Shown one piece after another: positions 8,283 through 14,451 of a DNA stretch of 14,451 nt. Numbering within the stretch: the stretch's first letter is position 1; each line of letters starts with the position of its first letter. Made by a program: the position numbers and the translations under genes. The stretch comes from Lachnospiraceae bacterium (GTDB lineage: Bacteria; Bacillota; Clostridia; Lachnospirales; Lachnospiraceae), in contig JAFRCB010000357.1 of the NCBI GenBank assembly GCA_017404585.1, forward strand, positions 1 to 14,451, given 5' to 3'. Under the pieces are notes generated by a model. It was not told where the DNA came from. It saw nothing but the letters and a program-made list of their open reading frames with translations, and made no database searches.

Positions 8283-8300
8283 GTTTAAAACAATGTTTTT
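8281..8300 (+). terminator. Weak terminator-like hairpin between convergent genes
   Basis: TTGTT (8281-8285) pairs with AACAA (8289-8293) around TAA, and TGTTTTT follows (8294-8300). It could help end the plus-strand glyA-VanW operon, perhaps together with the larger stem at 8195-8282. The stem is short and AU-rich, so the call is tentative. Confidence 0.35.
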
Positions 8301-8301
8301 A

Positions 8302-9708
8302 TCATGCCATCTCGAGTGTAAATATGAATTCGGTCCCAACGTTCTCCGTGCTGACGACGGAGATTGTCTGACCATGTGCGCTGATGATCTCCTTGACGAT
8401 AGAGAGCCCGAGACCTGTTCCCTGGCGGTCCCTGCCACGGGATGAATCGCTCTTATAGAAGCGGTCCCAGATCTTGGTAAGGTCGTCGCGTGCTATGCCG
8501 CAGCCCTCGTCTTTGACGGAGACTGCACATTTGCCCCTCTGGATGGTCGTCTCTACTTTGACTTCAGAATTTCTGTCGCTGAATTTGATTGCGTTATCGA
8601 GCAGGTTATAGATGACCTGCTCGATTTTTTCTCTGTCTCCTCTGACAAAGAGCTCGGTTCCGGTCAGCACCAGATTGATGCTGATTTTTTTCTTTCTGCA
8701 GCTGCCCTCGAACACGGCTGCCGTACTCTTTAGCATTGCATTGATGTCGAAGCGCGACATGTTGAGGGACGTTCTGTCCCTGTCCATGCTGTTGAGTTCA
8801 AGGATCGTGTTGGTCAGCTTATTCAGCCTCTCTGTCTCCTGAACGATGATCCCAAGGTATCTGTCATGCATCTCCGCCGGAATCGTACCGTCCAGCATGG
8901 CCTCTGAAAAACCTTTGATCGAGGTCAGCGGGGAGCGGAAATCATGGCTGACATTGGAGATGAAGTTCTTCTGATAGTCATTGTTCTTTCTGAGTTCGCC
9001 TGCCATGAGATTCAGCGTGTCTGCGAGGTATCCCATTTCATCGTGGCTCGTGACTTCAATTTTATGCCGCAGGTTGCCGGATGCAAATTCCTTCGCTCCG
9101 TCCATGATCTGCAGCATCGGTCGGTATGTCGTGAGCGCAAAGAAAAGCAGGATGAGAAATGAGAGACCGAAGTTCACGGCTGCAATGATCATCATGATCC
9201 TGACGGTCGAAAAGACTTCATCCCGGATCACTGTCATATCTTCGGTAATCGCTATGTAGCCTCTTACACGGACACCGCTCGTCACCGGGCAGATCACGCT
9301 CAGGCAATCATCCTGATATTCATCGTAAAATGTGCCTATTTCATATATTCCGGGACCGAAGGCTGCGTAATTGAATGATTCAATGACGTGAGACTTCTTC
9401 GGGTCGAAGGGAATGTCCGTGTTTATGATTTCCGTACCGTCCGTTGCGATTACCCTGATCACGGTCTCGTCCGCGTCGGCAATTACCCGTAAATTTTCAT
9501 AACTGTCTCTGAGATTCGCTGATTCGACAAAATATCTCACCCCATGGCCATCGGCAATGCGGGATGCCTCCGCGTACAAAGTGTCGGCTTCTGCCTTTAC
9601 GCGATTGTTTAACACTAACTGTCTGCCGAGTGTAGTCACGACGAGCAGGGAGAGGATAGCCAGGATCAGGTAAGCAAATATAAATTTCCAGTAAAGCGTT
9701 CTTCTCAT
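8302..9708 (-). CDS. Membrane sensor histidine kinase with HAMP domain
   Basis: Senses an unknown envelope signal and phosphorylates the response regulator encoded just upstream. The 468 residues show TM1 (about 8-28), an extracytoplasmic sensor region (about 30-165), TM2 (about 169-192), HAMP (about 193-245, with the DEMGYLAD motif), then HisKA with the phospho-accepting H255 in SNVSHDFRSPL. The ATPase domain has the N box EQVIYNLLDNAIKFS (N368, N372), G1 DEGCGIA (400-406), WDRFYKSD and G2 GTGLGL (430-435). All catalytic boxes are intact. The ATG has GGAG about eight bases upstream. The gene lies 25 bases after the response regulator and is last in the minus-strand operon, meeting the repeat at its 3' end. 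The sensor domain does not reveal the ligand. Confidence 0.94.
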   Translation of the reverse strand: MRRTLYWKFIFAYLILAILSLLVVTTLGRQLVLNNRVKAEADTLYAEASRIADGHGVRYFVESANLRDSYENLRVIADADETVIRVIATDGTEIINTDIPFDPKKSHVIESFNYAAFGPGIYEIGTFYDEYQDDCLSVICPVTSGVRVRGYIAITEDMTVIRDEVFSTVRIMMIIAAVNFGLSFLILLFFALTTYRPMLQIMDGAKEFASGNLRHKIEVTSHDEMGYLADTLNLMAGELRKNNDYQKNFISNVSHDFRSPLTSIKGFSEAMLDGTIPAEMHDRYLGIIVQETERLNKLTNTILELNSMDRDRTSLNMSRFDINAMLKSTAAVFEGSCRKKKISINLVLTGTELFVRGDREKIEQVIYNLLDNAIKFSDRNSEVKVETTIQRGKCAVSVKDEGCGIARDDLTKIWDRFYKSDSSRGRDRQGTGLGLSIVKEIISAHGQTISVVSTENVGTEFIFTLEMA

Positions 9709-9733
9709 GAAATATTCTCCGAAGGATCCGCGT

Positions 9734-10438
9734 TCATTTTACTTCGAACTTATAACCGATTCCCCACACTGTTCGGATCGCCCAGTTCTCATGATCGCTG
9801 ATCTTTTCCCTCAGACGCTTGATATGGACGTCCACGGTCCTTGTGTCGCCGATATATTCATAGCCCCAGATGTGGTCCAACAGCTGTTCGCGAGTGAAGA
9901 CCTGATTCGGCTGTGATGCCAGGAAGTAGAGGAGCTCCAGTTCCTTGGGAGGCATGACAAGCTCCCGTCCGTTGTAGGTGACTGAATAGTTGGTCTGATT
10001 GATCGTCAGATTAGGGTATTCTACGACCTTGATCTTCGGTTTCGGTTTCTCCGGGGCAGGTGCTGCCTTTCGGTAGCGGCGAAGTACAGCCTTGACCCGT
10101 GCTACGAGCTCCTTCGTGTCGAAGGGCTTTATCATATAATCATCTGCTCCCAGCTCGAGGCCGAGCACTTTGTCAAAGGTCTCTCCTTTTGCGGAGAGCA
10201 TGATGATCGGCGTATCTTTTTGTTTCCGTATCTCTCTGCACACTTCATATCCGTCTTTACCCGGAAGCATAAGGTCAAGAATGACCAGATCCGGCTCAAA
10301 GCTCACGAAGAGATCCAGAGCTTCATAGCCGTCCTCAGCGACCTTTGTCTCGAACATTTCTTTGATCAGATACAGTGAGATAATTTCTGCGATATTAGAA
10401 TCATCATCGACAATTAAAACTTTTTGTCTTTCAGCCAT
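9734..10438 (-). CDS. OmpR/PhoB-family response regulator
   Basis: DNA-binding regulator, the probable partner of the adjacent kinase. The 234-residue protein has a receiver domain with acidic pocket DDD (11-13), phospho-acceptor D55 in LVILDLMLPG, the LSAKGE switch region and K104 in YMIKPFD. A Pro/Lys-rich linker (about 124-140) joins the winged-helix domain, which carries LTINQTNYSVTYNGRELVMPPKELELLYFL, HIWGYEYIGDTRTVDVHIKRLREKI and IRTVWGIGYKFE. The start is set at the ATG (complement of 10436-10438), which gives MAERQKVLIVDDD after a GAAGG-type ribosome binding site; a longer frame reaches back into mutS2 and is unlikely. It sits 16 bases after the mutS2 stop. Targets cannot be told from this window. 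Confidence 0.95.
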   Translation of the reverse strand: MAERQKVLIVDDDSNIAEIISLYLIKEMFETKVAEDGYEALDLFVSFEPDLVILDLMLPGKDGYEVCREIRKQKDTPIIMLSAKGETFDKVLGLELGADDYMIKPFDTKELVARVKAVLRRYRKAAPAPEKPKPKIKVVEYPNLTINQTNYSVTYNGRELVMPPKELELLYFLASQPNQVFTREQLLDHIWGYEYIGDTRTVDVHIKRLREKISDHENWAIRTVWGIGYKFEVK

Positions 10439-10454
10439 AAGAAAACCTTCTCTC

Positions 10455-12830
10455 TTACTTGAGTTCTGCGATTGTGACACCCGCATCGCCCTCACCGTAT
10501 TCACCGAGGCGGAAAGTCTTGATATGTTTGTTGCGTTTCAAGTACTGCTGCACTCCCTTTCTGAGCGCGCCCGTGCCTTTGCCGTGGACGATCCGCACTG
10601 ACGGCAGATGCGCCATGTAAGCATTATCGATGAATTTTTCAAGTTCCATGCAGGCTTCGTCGACAGTCATCCCGAGCAGATTGATCTCAGTCGTGGCTGT
10701 CGATGACTTCTCCATTCTGAGCTTACCGGTCGAGCTCTTTTTGACGCCCGGCGCGGTGATCTCGACTTCATCGATTTTTTCGAGATCCGTAAGTTTTACT
10801 TTTGTCCTCATGATGCCAAGCATAACGAACAGATTGCCCTTTGAATCCGGTAGTGAATTGACGGTTCCCTTAAGATTCAGGCTGATGACTTTCACTGCGT
10901 CACCGACCTTGATGTCTTTGGCCGTCAGCGTGCCGGATTTGGACTTCTGATCATCGATGTCCGTGAGACTGCCGTTTAAATCGTTTATTTTTGCGCGAAG
11001 AGCCTGACGCTCTTTTTCCATATCCTTGCCGGAGGCAATACCGCCGTGTTTTGCGAAATAGCTGATCGTGCGGTCCGCGTAATCTTTCGCATCCTGAAGG
11101 ATCTTTCTGGCTTCGACCTGAGACTGGGCAATCAGCTTCTGCTTCTGCTCCGTGAGGTGGGCTTTCTGATATTCGAGGTCCTTTTTCAGGGCTTCGATAT
11201 CCCGGCGCATTCTCTCGGCATCTTCTTTTTCCTTTTCAAGTCCTGCCCGTTTGGATTCCAGATCGGAGATGACGTCCTCGAACGACTCTGCCTGATCGGA
11301 GAGCAGGGATTTTGCGTCCTCGATGATGTCCTCTGACATGCCGAGCTTTCTGGATATTGCAAATGCGTTGCTCTTGCCCGGTACTCCGATGAGAAGACGG
11401 TAGGTCGGGGAGAGTGTCGCGACATCGAATTCGCACGAAGCATTCTCGACACCGGGAGTCCGCAGCGCATAGACCTTGATCTCGGCATAATGGGTCGTTG
11501 CGATTGTTCGTATCCCCCTCTTGTGCAGGCTGTCAAGGATAGCTACGGCAAGAGCCGCTCCTTCCGTCGGGTCGGTACCGGCGCCGAGTTCGTCGAACAG
11601 GACCAGAGATCCCTCATCCGCTCTGGACAGGAAATCAACGACATTCGTCATGTGGGACGAGAAAGTTGAGAGGCTCTGCTCTATGCTCTGCTCATCTCCG
11701 ATATCGGCGTAGACTTCATTAAACAGCGCAATGCGGCTCCTGTCCGCCGCCGGAATATGGAGGCCTGACAGGGCCATCAGGGTGAGAAGACCGGTCGTCT
11801 TAAGTGTTACGGTCTTACCGCCGGTATTGGGACCTGTGATGACAAGCAGGTCGAACTGCTCTCCTATACGGATATCGATCGGTACGACTTTTTTCTTATC
11901 AATCAGCGGATGGCGGGCCTTTTTAATCTCAATGATCCCCTCGCTGTTGACAAGAGGCTTGGAAGCATTCTGCTCAATTGCAAGACTTGCCCTCGCGAAG
12001 ATGAAATCAAGCGATCTCATGATCTCGTAGTCGTACTTGATGGCTCCGTCGTACTCTGCCAGCATATCGGACAGCTTCGCGAGGATGACCTCGATCTCCT
12101 TCTGCTCGGCCAGTTCAAGCTCGCGGATCTCATTGTTCAGCTTGACGACAGACGCAGGCTCTATGAACAGAGTGCTGCCGGAAGAGCTCATATCGTGGAC
12201 GATGCCGCCGACGTTGGCCTTGTGCTCGACCTTGACCGGGACACAGTAGCGGCCGTCGCGTGTTGTTATGATGCTGTCCTGGAGGTAATCCTTGGAGTGC
12301 TGGGCGATGATCTTGTTGAGCTCGGAGTAAATGCGCTCTCCGGCTGACTTGATATTTCTGCGTATCTGTCTCAGTGTGCTCGACGCATTGTCGCTGACCT
12401 CGTCTTCAGAGACGATGCAGCGGCGGATCTCATTTGTAACGGACGGAATGGGATCGAGACCGTTAAAAAGGATCGTCAGGATATCATCGGGCTGGTCCTC
12501 CCGCTCCTTCCTGCCGTATGCGCGGACGAGGGACGCGTTCTCCAGGAGCTTGCAGATCTGAAGCAACTCACGGATGCCCAGCGCGCTGCCGAGCTGGAGG
12601 CGCAGAAGAGAGGCGTTCACGTCGACGGTGTGTCCGAAAGATATGCTGCCTTTTGCAAATATCCGCCCGACGGCTGCGGCTGTCTCCTCCTGCAGCGTCT
12701 CTATTTTCTCAATGTCCGTCAGAGGCGTGATCGCATGGCAGAGGGCCTTGCCGGGGGCGGAAGTGGCCCGCTCCTCGAGCAAGGTAACAATTTTATCATA
12801 TTCCAGTGTGTGTAATGCTTTCTCATTCAT
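10455..12830 (-). CDS. mutS2: MutS2 ATPase with C-terminal Smr domain
   Basis: MutS-related ATPase, linked in different species to suppression of recombination and, in Bacillus, to splitting collided ribosomes. The 791-residue protein is full length. The N-terminal core and clamp region occupy about 1-315. The ATPase has Walker A GPNTGGKT (333-340), the ST-rich loop near STFSSHM, Walker B LVLFDELGAGTDPTEG (409-424) and the ATTHY histidine. A coiled coil covers about 515-580, with a KOW-like segment near 640-680 and Smr at about 714-791. Smr keeps HGKGTGALR (749-757), but the usual nuclease-linked LDLRG motif reads INLLG (716-720). No MutS mismatch-recognition domain is present, as expected for MutS2. 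The ATG at 12828-12830 (complement) is preceded by AGGG at a rather long distance. It heads the operon with the two-component pair. Confidence 0.96.
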   Translation of the reverse strand: MNEKALHTLEYDKIVTLLEERATSAPGKALCHAITPLTDIEKIETLQEETAAAVGRIFAKGSISFGHTVDVNASLLRLQLGSALGIRELLQICKLLENASLVRAYGRKEREDQPDDILTILFNGLDPIPSVTNEIRRCIVSEDEVSDNASSTLRQIRRNIKSAGERIYSELNKIIAQHSKDYLQDSIITTRDGRYCVPVKVEHKANVGGIVHDMSSSGSTLFIEPASVVKLNNEIRELELAEQKEIEVILAKLSDMLAEYDGAIKYDYEIMRSLDFIFARASLAIEQNASKPLVNSEGIIEIKKARHPLIDKKKVVPIDIRIGEQFDLLVITGPNTGGKTVTLKTTGLLTLMALSGLHIPAADRSRIALFNEVYADIGDEQSIEQSLSTFSSHMTNVVDFLSRADEGSLVLFDELGAGTDPTEGAALAVAILDSLHKRGIRTIATTHYAEIKVYALRTPGVENASCEFDVATLSPTYRLLIGVPGKSNAFAISRKLGMSEDIIEDAKSLLSDQAESFEDVISDLESKRAGLEKEKEDAERMRRDIEALKKDLEYQKAHLTEQKQKLIAQSQVEARKILQDAKDYADRTISYFAKHGGIASGKDMEKERQALRAKINDLNGSLTDIDDQKSKSGTLTAKDIKVGDAVKVISLNLKGTVNSLPDSKGNLFVMLGIMRTKVKLTDLEKIDEVEITAPGVKKSSTGKLRMEKSSTATTEINLLGMTVDEACMELEKFIDNAYMAHLPSVRIVHGKGTGALRKGVQQYLKRNKHIKTFRLGEYGEGDAGVTIAELK

Positions 12831-12937
12831 ATTGTTATTTTACCCTAAAGTTGCGCCGTATAAAAGAGTTTCCTTTGTCTACCTTTACATCCCATTCATA
12901 AATTGTTCATATTCAAATGATAAACTAAAACTTGGTG

Positions 12938-12995
12938 TATAGTCTGAGCCTGCCTTTTGGCAAGACGGATCACAGGATCCGCATCGTCCGAAAAA
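12938..12995 (+). promoter_or_regulatory. Leader of the HtrA-like gene: possible -10 box and 6-bp hairpin
   Basis: A possible -10 box TATAGT lies at 12938-12943 with no good -35 partner. CGGATC (12966-12971) and GATCCG (12976-12981) form a perfect inverted repeat around ACAG, 14 bases before the ATG at 12996. No ribosome binding site lies at normal distance; the only AGGA (12974-12977) is partly in this hairpin. It may be an operator or a translational control element. The rest of the 165-base mutS2/htrA divergent gap is AT-rich and shows no other clear signal, although both genes must have promoters there. Confidence 0.4.
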
Positions 12996-14312
12996 ATGGA
13001 AGAGAACTTAAAAAGAAAAGACAACGATAACCCCGATGAAGAATACTCCTTTATAAAAGAGACGGTGAAAGATGTACCGGTCGATCCGAAAAAGAGGCGC
13101 ATGTATGTGCTCAAACTCGTTGTATCGGCTCTGGTATTCGGCCTTATAGCCGGTCTTACATGCTCGGCTGTTTTTAATATGCGGATGCGTCAGGCAGTCA
13201 GTGCCGTATCGATCCCGGATGACGAGGAGTACTACGAGGACATATCACAGGATACCACGGAATCGGATATGGCCGAGTCAGATGCGTCCGGTGAGGAGCA
13301 GCCCCCTATGGAGGAACTCACTGAGGAAGAAAAGACTGAGCTTGCGGTAGAAGATCTCGAGCGCTTTAACCGTGCCGTCAAGGCTGTTGCCGATGAGGTG
13401 AGGGCTTCTATGGTCACTGTGTCCGGCTATGAAGGGGCGGAAGCGTATTCTGACGGAATTGATGAAGCCGTCACATCAAGGAGCGGCATCATCATCGCAG
13501 ATAACGGTCAGAACCTTCTCATACTGACGGAACAGGACGCGGCGTTTGAGGCTGCGACGATCATGGTCACATTTGTCAACAATATTGCCATAGAGGGCAG
13601 CCTGGTGAGTCGTGACCCGGTAACCGGGCTGTGCGTCGTGCAGGTGTCCCTGCAGGCTGTTCCGGACAGTGTTCTCCATGCAGTCAGTATAGCGCAGCTC
13701 GGTACATCGTACGGGACAACGACCGGTACTACGGTGATTGCTGTGGGCTCACCGTGCGGCACAGAGCGTGCATTTGAGGTGGGGCGTGTCGCGGCAATGT
13801 CTCGAAAAGTGGTCGTGACCGACGGCGCGTATACAATGATCGATACGGACATCGCGGGAACGGAGACCGGCAGCGGAGTTCTTATCAACATGAAAGGTCA
13901 GGTCCTGGGAATCATAGCCCAGAAATATGTCCAGAAGGGATCTGACTGCATCGCGGTCATTCCGATCTCCCCGATCAAGAATCTTCTGGAGAGACTTTCA
14001 AACAATGAGAAGCTCTGCTATCTCGGCATCAGAGGGCAGGATGTCTCGACCGTCATGACAGAAGTGACCGGAGTGCCGACAGGTGTGTACGTCGTGAAGG
14101 CATTCGATGATTCCCCTGCCCAGCAGGCGGGAATCCAGCCGGGAGACGTCATCACGGCTATCGATGATACGAATATTACGTCACTGGCAGTCTTTGGTCA
14201 GAGGCTGGTCACAAAACAGCCGGGTGATGAGATCGTCATGACCGTGCAGAGATTCGGTGCAGGGGAATATGTGGAGGTCACCCTCCCGATGACGGTCGGA
14301 ACAAGAGAGTGA
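12996..14312 (+). CDS. Membrane-anchored HtrA/DegP-like protein with PDZ domain, probable pseudoprotease
   Basis: Architecture of the HtrA (S1C) family: a charged cytoplasmic N-terminus, one membrane helix (about 37-60), an acidic linker (about 75-120), a trypsin-like domain (about 125-335) and a PDZ domain (about 340-435) with GVYVVKAFDDSPAQQAGIQPGDVITAID. The fold is recognisable from SGIIIADNGQNLLILT, VIAVGSPCG, MIDTDIAG, LINMKGQVLGI and VIPISPIKNLL. The triad is not: ILTEQD replaces ILTNxHV (D181 at the His site), DPVTGLCVV replaces DPxTDLAVL (G211 at the Asp site) and TETGSGVLIN replaces NPGNSGGPLIN. It may bind misfolded or exported proteins, or a partner protease, without cutting. The ATG at 12996 is preferred; an in-frame TTG at 12957 would add 13 residues, and neither start has a good ribosome binding site. 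Confidence 0.85.
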   Translation: MEENLKRKDNDNPDEEYSFIKETVKDVPVDPKKRRMYVLKLVVSALVFGLIAGLTCSAVFNMRMRQAVSAVSIPDDEEYYEDISQDTTESDMAESDASGEEQPPMEELTEEEKTELAVEDLERFNRAVKAVADEVRASMVTVSGYEGAEAYSDGIDEAVTSRSGIIIADNGQNLLILTEQDAAFEAATIMVTFVNNIAIEGSLVSRDPVTGLCVVQVSLQAVPDSVLHAVSIAQLGTSYGTTTGTTVIAVGSPCGTERAFEVGRVAAMSRKVVVTDGAYTMIDTDIAGTETGSGVLINMKGQVLGIIAQKYVQKGSDCIAVIPISPIKNLLERLSNNEKLCYLGIRGQDVSTVMTEVTGVPTGVYVVKAFDDSPAQQAGIQPGDVITAIDDTNITSLAVFGQRLVTKQPGDEIVMTVQRFGAGEYVEVTLPMTVGTRE

Positions 14313-14315
14313 TAC

Positions 14316-14358
14316 TTGAATTTTACTTTCGACTTGCTATACTAAGTGGGAAGTAAAA
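14316..14358 (+). promoter_or_regulatory. 15-pair inverted repeat with promoter-like sequence in its loop
   Basis: Bases 14321-14335 pair with 14344-14358 (one G/G mismatch, one G-T pair) around the loop GCTATACT. No T run follows on either strand, so it is a poor intrinsic terminator. Across it lie TTGAAT (14316-14321) and TATACT (14338-14343) spaced 16 bases apart, the latter preceded by TGC as in an extended -10 box. If used, transcription would start near 14350, 16 bases before repeat copy 2. It could be a promoter for a small RNA, an operator, or a failed terminator after the htrA-like gene. Confidence 0.5.
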
Positions 14359-14365
14359 AAAGGTG

Positions 14366-14451
14366 ACAGTTCAGACAGGCTTCAACGAAGTTCCATAAAC
14401 CGGCGCAAACATCATCTTCATCGAAAAACGTATATCCTTCCCTGCGAGCTA
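14366..14451 (+). repeat. Dispersed repeat, copy 2 (cut by window edge)
   Basis: Bases 14366-14430 match copy 1 (8196-8260) at 53 of 65 positions with no gap, in the same orientation. Similarity stops after AAAAACG at 14430; the right inverted arm of copy 1 is absent from the remaining 21 bases, so this copy either lacks it or has a longer interior that ends beyond the window. The complementary strand is open from the window edge to a TAG at 14342-14344, but changes between the copies alter the encoded residues almost everywhere, so a conserved protein there is doubtful. Confidence 0.75.

Noticed and set aside
10439..10504. N-terminal extension of the response regulator
   Set aside because: The extra 22 codons overlap the mutS2 3' end and precede the conserved receiver start; the ATG at 10438 has a ribosome binding site and gives the standard family length.
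14342..14451. Open minus-strand frame entering from the right edge, with FFDEDD and ACLNC segments that recur in repeat copy 1
   Set aside because: The frame is open and partly shared by both copies, but almost every codon change between them alters the residue and copy 1 lies in the gap between two genes. It is better explained by the DNA repeat than by a conserved protein; only 110 bases are visible.

Overview
The window reads as a chromosomal core segment of a Gram-positive, moderately GC-rich Clostridia member, most likely Lachnospiraceae. The evidence is the order ssb-rpsR-(c-di-AMP phosphodiesterase)-rplI-dnaB, strong AGGAGG-type ribosome binding sites, a VanW/PG_binding_4 envelope protein, an OmpR-type two-component pair and MutS2. 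The taxon is an inference from gene order and protein style, not from a search. No tRNA, rRNA, CRISPR array or transposase gene was seen, and no gap between genes exceeds about 170 bases.

Layout. Bases 1-756 hold the end of ssb and complete rpsR, the tail of an rpsF-ssb-rpsR operon whose first gene lies outside the window. A terminator hairpin follows. A good promoter sits so close to it that its predicted start falls inside the hairpin's 5' arm. That promoter would drive gdpP-rplI-dnaB (877-4735), joining c-di-AMP turnover, a ribosomal protein and the replicative helicase. glyA (4859-6094) has its own promoter and a GTG start. It is followed closely by a VanW-domain envelope protein and a short AIR-synthase/HypE-like protein, probably in one operon ending at 8220.

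The minus-strand operon mutS2 - response regulator - histidine kinase (12830 down to 8302) converges on it. Divergent from mutS2 is a membrane-anchored HtrA-like protein (12996-14312) with a PDZ domain, whose catalytic triad appears to be lost.

The most unusual structure is a dispersed repeat with two same-orientation copies, 8196-8260 and 14366-14430. They align without a gap (53 of 65 identical). Two conserved blocks flank a variable middle that contains a small hairpin with compensatory changes. The first copy is closed by a perfect 16-bp inverted repeat and supplies the last codons and stop of the AIR-synthase-like gene. The second copy lies just past the htrA-like gene, after a 15-pair inverted repeat with a promoter-like sequence in it, and runs into the window edge. 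Its nature (small structured RNA, MITE-like element, or something else) is open.
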